From positions 682,001 through 746,000 of the forward strand of contig NZ_CP006681.1 of assembly GCF_000565175.1 (NCBI RefSeq): a stretch of DNA of 64,000 bases, read 5' to 3'. The stretch's first letter is position 1; each line of letters begins with the position of its first letter. Made by a program: the position numbers and the translations under genes. Below, piece by piece: positions 9,564 through 19,741 of the stretch. The stretch is from Spiroplasma culicicola AES-1 (GTDB taxonomy: Bacteria; Bacillota_I; Bacilli_A; Mycoplasmatales; Mycoplasmataceae). The notes beneath the pieces are model-generated. The model ran no database searches. It had not been told where the DNA came from and saw only the letters and a list, made by a program, of their open reading frames with translations.

Positions 9564-11384
9564 CTATAAAGGTAAATCTTTTTTTGTAAATACAAAGTAT
9601 GAACCAATAAAGATCCCTATCCCAGCTAAACTCATAAATATATATTGTCCCAAGTATACAGAAAGTTTATTTAAATCTGTTAAATTTCCAAGATCTAATA
9701 ATGAATTTATTGAGAAGTATTTCATTCAGTCCAAAGCATCAAATCCTGAAGCTATTTGAAATACTCATGAAATAATAACAATAGCCCCGCTTACTCCTAA
9801 TGATTGTGCACCTCTATTAAAATATGTACTAAAAATAAATGCAATTGCTGCTGTAAAGAATAATAATAAAAATGCTCCAAAAGCTTTTATAGCTAATAGA
9901 TCTAAACTAACATATTGCAACTGTCCTACTGCTTGTAAAGTAATTAAAGTAACTACAAATTGAGCTAAAATTGCTGTAAATATTAAACTAATAAAAGTTA
10001 ACATTTTAGTTAAAATAACTGATTTTCTTGTTAAATTTGTTGTTAATAAGTTAACCATTGTTCCTGTTTCAATTTCTGAGGCCACAATTTTAGTTGCATT
10101 CATTAAAACAAAAATAATCATTAATACATAACCAATACTTCCAAACAACATGTCTCCAATAATTTGTTGAACAATACCATTAACATGATCCTCTACTGGT
10201 AGAATAAATCCTGTATTTGGATCTGGAGATGGAATAAAGTAACCATTAACTTTCATTGTTACTAGCATTGCTACGATCATTATTAAAGTAATTGCAGTTA
10301 AAAATGATCACATCATAATCATTGATTTATAAGATCTTTTAACAATTTCAAAAATTACTTTTGAATTACCTTTAATTTCTTTTTGTTTTTCATTATGTTT
10401 CTCGATGTTATCAATAACATCTTTTTTAATTTCATTTTGATAATATTTCATAAAATATTGTTCTAAATCTAAAGGATGTTCTTTTAAAAATTCAATTTTG
10501 AATTTTGACACTAATGTTAACAATTCATTAATTTGTTCATTTTTAACCACTAAAAAAACAACATTATTTTCATTAGAATTTATGGTTCAATTTTTTGAAT
10601 TTAAAATTTCTTTTGGTACTTCATCTTTGAATTTGATTTCATATGTTTTTTCATCATTATATTGAATATCTTCAATATTTATTGTAGAAATAATTTCTCC
10701 TCTTTTAACAATTGAAACATAATCACAAGTTCTTTCAATTTCTGAAAAGATATGACTTGATAAAATGATTGCTTTTCCTTGTTTTTTAGATTCTTTAACA
10801 AGATTTGCAAATTTTTCTTGCATTAATGGATCTAATCCAGTTGTTGGTTCATCCAAAATAATAATATCGGGATTGTGCATTCATGCGATACATAATGCTA
10901 ATTTTTGTTTCATCCCTTTTGACATTTTTTTGATTTTTAAACTAGGATCAAATTCTCAATAATAAATGTATTTTTTAACGTCTTCTCAATCTGACATATT
11001 TCTTAATTTAAAAACCATTTTTAATAATTCAATTCCTGTCATATTTTCAGGAAAAGCAATTTCACCTGGAACGTATCCAATTGTTTTTTGAATTTTATTA
11101 CTATCAGTTCATGAATCATATGAAATGATTTCTTCAATATTTGCTTCATTTTTTGTTTTGATAAAAACATTTGATTGCCCACTATTTGGTTTTATAAACC
11201 CCATAATAGTTCTAATTGTTGTTGATTTTCCAGCTCCATTTGGTCCTAAATAACCAAATACTGCGCCTCTTTTTACTAAAAAATTAATATCTTTGATACC
11301 ATATCCAGATTTAAATTGCTTATTAAGATCAACAATTGAAATAGCATCTGGTTTTTGTTTTATATTTTTACTTAAATTTTTCAT
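9564..11384 (-). CDS. ABC transporter: ATPase and ABC-2 permease fused in one chain
   Basis: 606-aa membrane protein. Residues 1-~300 are an ABC ATPase: Walker A GPNGAGKST at 47-55, signature MSKGMKQKLAL near 155, Walker B IIILDEPTTGLDP near 172, then the switch His in SSHIFSE. The reading frame runs on without a stop through LEQYFMKYYQNE, where such ATPases normally end, into an ABC-2 permease of about six membrane helices. Frame continuity was checked (both parts are a multiple of three from the ATG at 11384, with only TGA Trp codons between). The class resembles multidrug/lipid exporters. Start follows AGAGAGGAATATAAAT. Substrate unknown. Confidence 0.85.
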
Positions 11385-11433
11385 ATTTATATTCCTCTCT
11401 AAATTTTTATTAATATAACACTATGAAAAATTA

Positions 11434-12033
11434 TTATAAAAAATCTCCTTTAAAATACTTAATCTTTTTAATAAACTGTGTCTTTTTAAAATTAAAAATT
11501 ATAAAGTTAATTTGCTTTCTAAAAATTAAACAAATTTGAATTAATAAATTTAAGAATATTAAATTGAATTCAAACATGAAAATTAAAACACCTAAACCAA
11601 TAAATATTGTTTTATAGTAATTAAATTGAATTTGAATAATAAAATTTTGTAATGAATTACTTAAGGCAAATCCATTAATTGTTGCAATAAATAATATTAA
11701 AAGTAATATATTGCCAAATCAATTTATTTCAACTGGAAAAAGTCTATTAAATACAATATAAATTACAGATACAATTAATCAATAATTAGTAGTAAAATAT
11801 TTATTTTGAATAAACTCTTTTTTATTTACTTGCAAAATATATTTAAAAAAAACTGCAAAAATAAAAAATAAATTAAATCTAAAGTATGTGCTTTTAACAA
11901 TCATTAAACTTTCAACTTCAAAAGTTGATAAATATATACTTAGAAAAGATACTTGTGAAATAAAAACAAAGAAAAAAAGTGAAAGATTTTGCAATAAATA
12001 TCTCTTATTTTGTCAAATTTTATTTTTTTTCAT
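11434..12033 (-). CDS. Hypothetical membrane protein
   Basis: 199-aa protein, very rich in Phe, Ile and Leu, with four to five likely transmembrane helices and a basic N-terminus (MKKNKIWQNKRYL). ATG at 12033 follows TAGGTGAATAAATT. It ends 50 bp before the fused ABC transporter gene on the same strand, so the two are probably co-transcribed and it may be a partner subunit. No family recognised. Confidence 0.7.
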
Positions 12034-12220
12034 AATTTATTCACCTATTAGAAAGATTATACATAGGTTTTTAAGATTAAATAATAGAAAATTTTCCTTA
12101 TTTAACCTCAAAAAACATTATATTTTTGTCTTAATTTTATATGTTTTATATCTCATCATAAAATTAAAAATTACTATCCAAGACTGGCAAATAAATTATC
12201 TAAATTATTCTATAAAAAAT

Positions 12221-12250
12221 AAAAACATGAATATATTCATTCATGTTTTT
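12221..12250. terminator. Terminator of the repeat lipoprotein gene 12265-14043
   Basis: AAAAACATGAA and TTCATGTTTTT pair across an 8-nt loop and are followed on the minus strand by a T-rich tract, just past the stop at 12265. Confidence 0.65.
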
Positions 12251-12264
12251 ATTTTTTATAACTA

Positions 12265-14043
12265 TTATTCAGGTTGTTCTTCACTATCATCTATTATTGT
12301 TCAAGTGACTTCAACACTTCCAGTATATTGTTCATTTTCACTTTTAACAGTAATTGTTGCTTTTCCATCTTCAATAATTTCTACATCTACATCCTCAAAA
12401 GATATTTTATCTTTTAGATTTTCATTTAATTCAATAAACTTATTAAATATAGTTTCCTTATCTACATCAGCTGGAAATTCACCTAAATCTTTTTCATCAA
12501 TTAATTCATTAATATCAGTTGCTGGAACAGCCACTGTTCAAGTAACTTCAACAGTTCCAGTAAATGAATCACTAGCAGCTGAAATTTCCGCTTTTTCACC
12601 TGCAATCGCAATTGTAACGTCATCAAATGTTAAATCTCCAATTGTAGTAGAATTCAATTCTGCGACTTTAGCTCAAACTTCTTGTTCACTTGGTGTTTCA
12701 CCAAATTCACCTAAAGCAGTTGTTTTAATTAAATCTGCAATATCAGTTGCTGGAACAGCCACTGTTCAAGTAACTTCAACACTTCCAGTAAATGATTCAC
12801 TAGCAGCTGAAATTTTTGCTTTTTCACCTGTAATCGCAATTGTAACATCTCCAAATGTTAATTCTCCAATTGTAGTTGCATTCAATTCTGCAACTTTATC
12901 AAAAATTTCTTGTTCACTTGGTGTTTCACCAAATTCACCTAAAGCAGTTGTTTTAATTAAATCTGTAATATCAGTTGCTGGAACAGCCACTGTTCAAGTA
13001 ACTTCAACACTTCCAGTAAATGATTCACTAGCAGCTGAAATTTTTGCTTTTTCACCTGTAATCACAATTGTAACATCATCAAATGTTAATTCTCCAATTG
13101 TAGCTGCATTCAAGTCTGCAACTTTAGCTCAAACTTCTTGTTCACTTGGTGTTTCACCAAATTCACCTAAAGCAGTTGTTTTAATTAAATCTGCAATATC
13201 AGTTGCTGGAACAGCCACTGTTCAAGTAATTAAAACTGAACCTTCATATTTTAAATCCTCTGTATTAGCAGTTACAGTTGCACTATTTTCTTGTATATCA
13301 ACAGTTGCACCAATTGTCAATTCACCGTTTATTAATTTTGAATTAACAAATTCAAGAACATTCTCTTCTGTAGGTTTTTTATCTAAAATACCCATATTAG
13401 TTTCTGTAATGGCATCTCCTAACGGTGTTTTTTGATTTTCATCATTAATTGTAATAGTTACAATTGTACTTCCTTCAATATTTTTAATATTTTCTTTTGC
13501 TTTAACTTCAAATTTATTTTGATCTACTTTAGTTACTATTGATGCAACTAAATTTTCTTTAGTTACTATTGCATTATTTGCTTGCTTAACTACCTCTGCA
13601 ATAGCTGCTGTTTTTTGTTTTTCATCATCACTTCCAAATGGAACTGATGTTGTTAAATCTTTTAAATCAGCCAAGTTATATTTTTCTTCTGCTTTAATTG
13701 TTACTTTTACATCAACTGAATTTTTAATGTCTGTAACATTATCATCTTTTGGTGACACAGTAAATGTTTTTACAACGTCTCCTTCTGTTTTTGTTATTTT
13801 TAATACTGCTTTTAATTTATCTGCTTTAACCACTTTACTATTTGCTTTTATAACTACAGCTTCAATTGCTGCTGCCTTTTGTTCTTCATCATTTGAACCA
13901 AACTTAACTTCTGTGCTAACATCTTTTAAGCTTGATAAATCATACTCTACTATTGGATCTGTTGGATCCCCACAAGCAACAACAACTGCACCAGTTGATG
14001 AAACCAATCCTATAGTTCCAAGTAGTCCTAATAGTTTTTTCAT
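12265..14043 (-). CDS. Lipoprotein with tandem 76-aa repeats
   Basis: 592-aa lipoprotein with signal MKKLLGLLGTIG and lipobox VVAC (Cys24). Residues ~35-200 hold two related units starting YDLSSLKDVSTEV and YNLADLKDLTTSV. The rest is a repeat array whose units begin TWTVAVPATDITDLI and contain GEFGETPSEQEIFDKVAEL. Three units are nearly identical (period 228 bp, from 12518 to 13201), flanked by diverged copies at both ends. A TGA Trp occurs once per unit boundary. Promoter has a T17 spacer run. Modular surface antigen by appearance; binding target unknown. Confidence 0.85.
12518..13201 (-). repeat. Tandem repeat, 3 x 228 bp, in the lipoprotein gene
   Basis: The segment GTTGCTGGAACAGCCACTG recurs (plus-strand reading) at 12518, 12746, 12974 and 13202, a strict 228-bp period. 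Units differ by a handful of bases. In-frame (76 codons), so unit gain or loss changes protein length only. Confidence 0.88.
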
Positions 14044-14111
14044 GTCTTTTTATTTGTCCTTTCACAATTGTTTTACTTTATCTTTAATTAGATATAGTAA
14101 AACCTATGTGT

Positions 14112-14151
14112 ATTCTATAAAAAAAAAAAAAAAAAGCAACTTATTAGTGTA
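14112..14151 (-). promoter_or_regulatory. Lipoprotein promoter with T17 spacer (gene 12265-14043)
   Basis: Minus strand: ACACTAATAAGTTGC leading into -35 TTGCTT (14134-14139), T17 (14119-14135), -10 TAGAAT (14112-14117); spacer 16 bp. Confidence 0.65.
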
Positions 14152-14159
14152 AAAAATAA

Positions 14160-14182
14160 AAAATGAATCAAAGATTCATTTT
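14160..14182 (-). terminator. Terminator of lipoprotein gene 14197-15294
   Basis: AAAATGAATC-TTT-GATTCATTTT followed by a T-rich tract on the minus strand, 15 bp past the stop codon. Confidence 0.7.
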
Positions 14183-14196
14183 AAATTAAAATGTTA

Positions 14197-15294
14197 TTAT
14201 GCAGCAACTACTGTATAAAATAAAGTAATTTCATTTGAATTATTATATTTTATTTTCATTTCTTTAGTTTCAGTTAATCCAATAGCTCCAAATGTAATAG
14301 TTAATTTATTATCAACCAATTTAGTTTTTACTTTTAAAAATCCATCCTCACCATCAGTTCATGAAGAATTTAAAGCTATTTTAGTACCATCAATCATAAA
14401 ATCATCTTCAAATTGTTTATTATCAGCTAATTCTAAAACAATTTCTTCTTCATTTTGATTTGACGGTTCTAATTTATCATAAATAAATTCTCAAGCTGTT
14501 TCACTTGATGTTGGTAATTCTTGTCCTGCTTCAGGTGTTAATTGATAGATATATTCTTGAACTTCTACTATAAATTGAGTATCTTTAAAGTTTTCTCCAC
14601 TTATTGTAAAAGTATAATCTTGAACTTTTACTGTTGAATCTACAAAAATCAAAATTTTCTTACCCTCAATTTCAGTTGTTATTCCTTCAACTGTTTCTTT
14701 AATAGTTATACCAGCTAAATCTTGATCTGAAGTTATATTTATTTCTCCAGTTAATCCTTGAATTATTTCCAATGTTTTATTATCTAATATTAATTCATCT
14801 TTTTGTTCTTCTGCTTTTGGAATAGTAAATTCTTGTTTATTTAAAACACTTGCTTTAGCTACTCCAGTATTTTCTTCTTCATTAATATCTGTCAAGTCTA
14901 ATTTTATTACAAATAAAGTAAATTTATCAGATCCTGCAGTTCCTTTAGCAGAAAAACCATAAGCTGTTTCTTCTGTATTTTTTAAGTCCTTTGTTTCTTC
15001 AAATAAGAAACCATAACTATCCATTTCTCCTCCAACTGCAGTTCCAGGAAATCCTTCATATCCTGGTTCATCTCCAGGAATTTCTGGTTTTGCTTCAGTA
15101 TCTTTATAATCAATTGCTAATTTGCCTTCTGCAGTAACTTCAATTTCAAGTGTTTCAATTACTTTCTTAACATCAATTCCATCGGCTAAAACTAATCCTT
15201 CTTCTTTATCTCCGTTATCTCCACAAGCAATTACAGTTGCTGCACTTGTAGCTGTTAATCCCATAGCTCCTAATAAGCCTAAAAGTTTTTTCAT
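14197..15294 (-). CDS. Lipoprotein sharing an N-terminal domain with the 8325-9320 lipoprotein
   Basis: 365-aa lipoprotein, signal MKKLLGLLGAMG, lipobox VIAC (Cys24). Residues ~33-165 match the first domain of the lipoprotein at 8325-9320 (GIDVKKVIETLEIE, YEGFPG, TKDL), but the C-terminal half is different and ends in an Ig-like stretch and ITLFYTVVAA. This is a mosaic relationship: same anchor and first domain, different distal part. Promoter has a T16 spacer run. Function unknown. Confidence 0.82.
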
Positions 15295-15370
15295 ATTTAA
15301 ATTTTTCCTTTTCTATAAAACACATAAAAAAATTTAAATATCCATTTTATTACATTAAACCCTAGTAGAA

Positions 15371-15409
15371 ATTTTATAAAAAAAAAAAAAAAAGCAAGAT
15401 ATAAGTGTT
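15371..15409 (-). promoter_or_regulatory. Lipoprotein promoter with T16 spacer (gene 14197-15294)
   Basis: Minus strand: ACACTTATATCTTGC leading into -35 TTGCTT (15392-15397), T16 (15378-15393), -10 TAAAAT (15371-15376); spacer 15 bp. The ~80-nt leader to the ATG is nearly identical to that of the oppositely oriented lipoprotein gene at 55655. Confidence 0.7.
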
Positions 15410-15423
15410 AAAACTTGCTTTTT
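15389..15423. repeat. Inverted repeat spanning the -35 box
   Basis: AAAAAGCAAG (15389-15398) and CTTGCTTTTT (15414-15423) form a perfect 10-bp inverted repeat, so TTGCTT exists in both orientations here. The other five T-run promoters lack the second arm. Confidence 0.5.
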
Positions 15424-15432
15424 ATTGAAAAA

Positions 15433-15470
15433 AAGGTTTATTGTAAAACAGAAATTTTACAATAAACCTT
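15433..15470 (-). terminator. Strong terminator of the ETX/MTX2-type gene
   Basis: A perfect 16-bp stem (AAGGTTTATTGTAAAA with its complement) and 6-nt loop, followed by T7 on the minus strand, about 45 bp past the stop at 15513. Confidence 0.8.
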
Positions 15471-15512
15471 TAATACTTCTATACTTTATAAGAAAATTTT
15501 ATTTATTATTTG

Positions 15513-16385
15513 TTAATCTATTACTACATTTAATTCATTTTTAACAACTTGAATTTTTGTTGGAATATTTATATATACTTCAGATTCAGTCACAAAGATC
15601 GGATTGTTTTCATCCATCACTTCATGATGTCCAAGTCCTCAAGATAATGATAAAATATCAATTAATCTATCATCTGTTCAAAAATGAAGTGGATTTGTTA
15701 ATCAATCATCATTTTGAACTTCAATATGAAGTGTTACATCGTTACTTGGTTGAATTCTTAAAATATCATTATAAACTTTAGTATATTCATAAACTTTATA
15801 ATTAACTTTTCTAGTTTGATGGGCTGGAACTACTACACTTTGAGGAGGAACAGTTAAAGTTGTTTGTTTTGTTGATGTTGTTACTGTAGTTGAATTTAAA
15901 TTAAAATTCAATTTAGCATTAGCAAATTCAAATGGAACAGCCAATTCAAAACCAACCCCTTTAGTTACACTGTAACTTACTGAATTTAGATATGTTTGGC
16001 TAAATCCTGAAGAATTAATATTTTGTTGAATATCTGTATTATTTTGTAAAGTATCTGTTTCTTCATGAATAATGTTTTTTACATCTTTATCAATACTTTT
16101 TTGAATTAATTTTGTATTATTTTCAATTTGGGGATTATATCCAATACTAATAGTAATATTTAAGTGTTCTGTTTCAAGTCAAGGATGTTCTGAGCCATAC
16201 TCTAATTTAACATAGTCTTCAATTACAGTATCTAAATATTCAATTGCATTTTTAAAATCATCATCTTGATCTTGTGATAAATTTGTTACAATATTTTGAT
16301 TATTTTCAGGTTGATAATTTGTGGTTGCTACTAGTGAAAAGTTGCTACTAGCTAATAGTGCTAATAATAATTTCATTTTAGTCAT
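15513..16385 (-). CDS. Secreted ETX/MTX2-family (aerolysin-type) pore-forming protein
   Basis: 290-aa exported protein. The N-terminal ~20 residues (MTKMKLLLALLASSNFSLVA) are a signal peptide without lipobox Cys, so it is probably released. Residues ~135-205 show the family core: VTKGVGFELAVPFEF, a Ser/Thr-rich amphipathic strand (TTVTTSTKQTTLTV) and PPQSVVVPAHQT, the equivalent of the PSQxxxVPxxT segment of Clostridium epsilon toxin and Bacillus MTX2. Alternating Ser/Thr strands form the membrane-inserting hairpin in that family. Length is close to the family norm. A GG-GG-GGG-GGG element lies ~130 bp upstream, and an ABC ATPase/permease pair follows upstream on the same strand. Target cell is unknown; insect cells are plausible (inference). 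Confidence 0.78.
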
Positions 16386-16509
16386 CTCTTTTCTTCAAAA
16401 AATAATTGTTGAAAAATATAAATATAGACAAAATTGCTTTTATGAACATTTATATTTTTTTGAAAAATAAATTATGAATAAAATTAAACCTATTAAATAT
16501 AGAGTTTTT

Positions 16510-16533
16510 CCCTTATGCCCGCCCAACCAACCT
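16510..16533 (-). promoter_or_regulatory. G-rich leader element upstream of the toxin-like gene
   Basis: Minus strand AGGTTGGTTGGGCGGG followed by CATAAGGG: five G runs in a genome otherwise nearly free of them. Same core as the leaders at 18995, 53512, 54523 and 55385. A two-tetrad G-quadruplex is possible. Confidence 0.5.
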
Positions 16534-16591
16534 CTTATTGACTTTATTATAGTCCTATTATTATTTTTTATTCATATTTTTTAAATAAAAA

Positions 16592-16615
16592 AATGTTTCT
16601 TACATAAGAAACATT
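16592..16615 (-). terminator. Terminator of the ABC permease gene 16651-17541
   Basis: AATGTTTCTT and AAGAAACATT pair around ATGT, followed by T7 on the minus strand. Confidence 0.75.
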
Positions 16616-16650
16616 GAATAATACTTATTTAATAAATTATACTTTTAGTT

Positions 16651-17541
16651 CTATTTTCTAGAAATTCATTTAAAAGTGAATACAGTAGTTGTTGCAACTA
16701 TTGTAATTAATAAAAGTGAAATTAATACTGGCTGTCATGTGGCTGTAAAATCATAACCCACATCTCCATGATTATTAAATGGTGCTTCTCATCCCAATTG
16801 AGTTACTTTACCTTGTGTGGCATATAAAAATATAAAGAATGAATATTTAAATGGTACTAAATAGGTTGAAAGCAGCATTCCTTTAGTATTTTCAAACATA
16901 TTTGATGGTAAAACAATACCACTTCAAAATAATGAAAAGAAAAAGATCATTAAACTTATTCCATTTGCAGAACCTTCAGTTTTTAAAATTCCTCCAATAA
17001 AGGTTGAAATTACAATTGAAGTTAATGATACAAGTAACACTGAAAATAGCATTAATCCTCAATTAATATTTTTTAAAATTACAAAAATTGATGAATTCAT
17101 TTGGTCTTGATTTGCTCCTTGATAGTTTGGTGCAATTATTGCTCCCATAATCATTACAAATAAAAGCATAATTATAAAACTTGCAATACAAATCATTAAA
17201 TAAAATAATCACAAAGATATTAAAAATAAACTCTTTTTAATTCCTGTATTTTCAATTCTTTTTAGAAAAATGGAGTTTTTTCATTCAACAATTGAAGAAG
17301 ATAAACTCATAATAATTGCAATTGCAGGTAAAATTGTATATCCAAGAAGTGAAAAATGTCCAGCAAATTTATTTCCCATAATAAAGAAAAACATTAAGGC
17401 AAAGCAAATTGGAACTACTAGTGTAAATATTAGTCCTTTTGGACTTTTAAAAAATGATTTTGAAATAATTAACATTAAATTTGCAAAAATACGACTTTCA
17501 AACTTAAAGTTAGTTGTCTTTTTTCTAGCTGCTTGTTCCAT
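16651..17541 (-). CDS. ABC-2 type transporter permease
   Basis: 296-aa integral membrane protein with six hydrophobic segments, basic N-terminus (MEQAARKKTTNFKFE) and the ABC-2 layout of drug, lantibiotic or peptide exporters. Its ATG directly follows the stop of the ATPase gene (TAGATG), so translation is coupled. Downstream is the ETX/MTX2-type gene, upstream another secreted protein; export of a secreted product or self-protection are both possible but unproven. Confidence 0.85.
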
Positions 17542-18243
17542 CTAAATTTCTCCTTCAAAATGTTTATTCATTAAATTTCTTACACCATTATATTCTTTTT
17601 TAACTTCAGCAATCGTTTTATCTAAAATTATTTTTCCTTGATAAACAATTGCCACTCTTTGACATAATAGTTCAACTTCTTCAGGGGAATGCGACACAAT
17701 AATTAGTGTTTTGTTATTTTCATCACAAACCTTTTTAATAAAATTCATAATTTTAATTTGTAATTTTAAATCCAAACCAGTAGTTAATTCATCTAAAATT
17801 ATAATTTCTGGTTGATTCATAAGTGCTATCATTGAATTAAATCTTTGTTTTTGACCACCACTTAATTTATTTAAAGGTCTTTTAATAAATTCATCAATTT
17901 CAAAAATTTCTAATAATTGTTTTTCTCATTCACTTGTAAATTTTGGAAAAATTGAGCGATATAAAATAATCATATCTTGAGCATTTATTCCTGAAGGTCA
18001 TTCACCTTGCTGAAATTGAATTCCAATTTCCTTTTTAACATCTTGATCAATATTAATTTTAATTTCGCCTGAAGTTGGTTTTGTAATTTGAGAAATTAAA
18101 TCAATTAAAGTAGATTTTCCTTCTCCATTCCCACCCAAAATAGCTATTTTATCTTTTTTATAAATATCTAAGTTTAGTTCTTTTAATACTTTTTTCTTAC
18201 CAAAGTTCTTAACAACTTTGCTGATTTCTATAATTTTTTCCAT
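17542..18243 (-). CDS. ABC transporter ATP-binding protein
   Basis: 233-aa cytosolic ATPase partner of the permease at 16651-17541. Walker A GGNGEGKST, a canonical signature LSGGQKQRF, Walker B IIILDELTTGLD (Leu in place of the common Pro after Glu) and switch His in VSHSPEE are all visible. Start ATG 18243 follows GTGGGGAAAATAAAA. The pair forms an ABC-2 exporter. Confidence 0.9.
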
Positions 18244-18315
18244 TTTTATTTTCCCCACTTATTAGAAAGTAAAATAATTATATATTAAATAACTATTATT
18301 TTAAATGATTTAAAA

Positions 18316-18337
18316 AGTTCTTCCTTTTAGAAGAACT
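18316..18337 (-). terminator. Terminator of gene 18372-18971
   Basis: AGTTCTTC and GAAGAACT pair around a 6-nt loop, then T5 on the minus strand. Confidence 0.7.
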
Positions 18338-18371
18338 CCTTAAATATTAAATTATTTATAGTTTACTTTTA

Positions 18372-18971
18372 TTATTTTTGTTTTGCTTTAAGCACTAATT
18401 TTGGTGAAATTGATAATCCCATTTTAACATTATAGTCTACTTCAATATCTCCATCAAAACCAGAAGTTAATTGGAAAATAAATTTATTATCTTGAGAAAT
18501 ATAATAACTCATTAAAATTCCTCAATCAATATTTATGTAACCATATTCATTTGATTCAAGAGTAGACAATCAACTAGCATTTTCTTTAAAGTCATCATAA
18601 CTTCTAACTTCAACGTTTTTAATATTTTTTAAATTTCCTCATGATGGTTGAATATTAAATGCAACTTTATGCTCATATCTTGTTGTAAAAAATGCATATG
18701 GAACAACTGGTTCAGTTATATCGTTATCTCTTGGAATAACTTTTAAATAATTGTCTAGTAAATCATCGATTGAATTAACACCAATCGATGAAAAATCTCA
18801 TTGTCATAAGTTTGCATTAAACTCAGGATTTGTTTGATTATTGTAAACATATTCAGCTGTTCAACCATTTGAAAAATTTAAGACCTGATCTTCAGCTACT
18901 TTGTTAAAACTATTAATTGCTAAATTACTTGATAATATTGTTGGAACTATTAATGAAAATAATTTAATCAT
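18372..18971 (-). CDS. Secreted hypothetical protein with G-rich leader
   Basis: 199-aa protein with an N-terminal signal (MIKLFSLIVPTILSSNLA) and no lipobox Cys. The mature part is polar, rich in Asn, Asp and aromatic residues, and contains HKVAFNIQPSWGNL. No family recognised. The ATG follows AAAGAAAGGTAATACAA and lies 24 bp below the G-rich leader at 18995-19010, which groups it with the secreted proteins at 15513, 52073, 53709 and 54576. Confidence 0.72.
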
Positions 18972-18994
18972 TTGTATTACCTTTCTTTCTTCAT

Positions 18995-19010
18995 CCCACC
19001 CAACCAACCT
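18995..19010 (-). promoter_or_regulatory. G-rich leader AGGTTGGTTGGGTGGG
   Basis: Sixteen nt on the minus strand just before the ribosome site of gene 18372-18971. Four G runs (2,2,3,3) with loops of 1-2 nt satisfy a two-tetrad G-quadruplex pattern and resemble thrombin-aptamer geometry. Confidence 0.55.
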
Positions 19011-19102
19011 TTTAAACCTAACAATAATCAATATATTTTTGTTAATAACTATCTATTCTAATTTTAATATTTATATTGTTACTTTTAAGTTAAATTATAA
19101 AA

Positions 19103-19579
19103 TTATTCAACTTTAATTCCATGCTTTACTAAAATATCTTTTAAATTTTTAAGCTCAGATTTTAAATTTGTGGTTTGCTGTTCAAAATTAATATTTTGTT
19201 GTTCAAGTTTCAATTTTAAATTTTTATTTTCAATCCTTTGTTGAGCATAAAGCAACTCACATTTCTTAGTTAATTTAGGCATTAGTGTCTCCTTTTTTGC
19301 AACAAAATTATTATAAGAATCAATATATCTATTAATTTCCTTAATTAACTTTTCTTGCATTTGTATTATATCATTTTTAACAGTTGACTCTCAGATTCAC
19401 AACTCTTGATTAAATCCCACCCCATATTTTTGTTCAATAAATTTTATAAAATAAATATATTCTTGATCTCGATAAAAAATCTCTTTATCTGGAATTCATT
19501 CTCTAACATAATCATCCAAAACATTTTCTATTTGAATAATCATTGAATGATTATTTGTTCTCAATATTTTACTATTCAT
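19103..19579 (-). CDS. Hypothetical protein with C-terminal coiled coil
   Basis: 158-aa cytosolic protein. The first ~75 residues are globular and aromatic-rich; residues ~100-155 form a coiled coil (QRIENKNLKLKLEQQNINFE) ending LKDILVKHGI. It is homologous to the N-terminal two thirds of the protein at 51218-51946: both have YI-(D/K)-(S/T)-YN, LMP and LK(D/E)IL. The promoter regions share an identical 20-mer (19640-19659). ATG 19579 follows GAAAGGAACTTTAAAAT. Function unknown. Confidence 0.75.
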
Positions 19580-19639
19580 ATTTTAAAGTTCCTTTCAGTT
19601 TTTTGTAAATTAAAAGAAGCAAAATAATTTTGCTCCCAT

Positions 19640-19659
19640 TATAGTTATCGTCATAAAAA
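19640..19659 (-). promoter_or_regulatory. Conserved 20-mer in the promoter of the coiled-coil gene
   Basis: Minus strand TTTTTATGACGATAACTATA, identical to 51993-52012 upstream of the paralogue. It overlaps a TATAAT -10 box and is directly followed by a short leader hairpin (AGCAAAAT with ATTTTGCT). Probably a dedicated promoter or operator. Confidence 0.6.
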
Positions 19660-19707
19660 AATAAAATTTAACATTTAATTTCAATTAGTTGTAAGTTTTA
19701 AAAAAAT

Positions 19708-19739
19708 AAAAATCACTATTTAATTAAATAGTGATTTTT
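19708..19739 (-). terminator. Terminator of the alpha/beta hydrolase gene
   Basis: AAAAATCACTATTTAA repeated in inverted orientation (perfect 16-bp palindrome), T5 at the minus-strand end, right after the stop at 19742. Confidence 0.75.
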
Positions 19740-19741
19740 GA

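Noticed and set aside
10308..10550. Separate permease gene starting at GTG 10550
   Set aside because: The ATPase frame continues through this codon without a stop, and the residues before it are the normal ATPase C-terminus.
11888..13435. 515-aa open reading frame on the plus strand
   Set aside because: It is the antisense shadow of the 76-aa repeats of lipoprotein 12265-14043, has no ribosome site or signal, and its periodicity follows the real gene.
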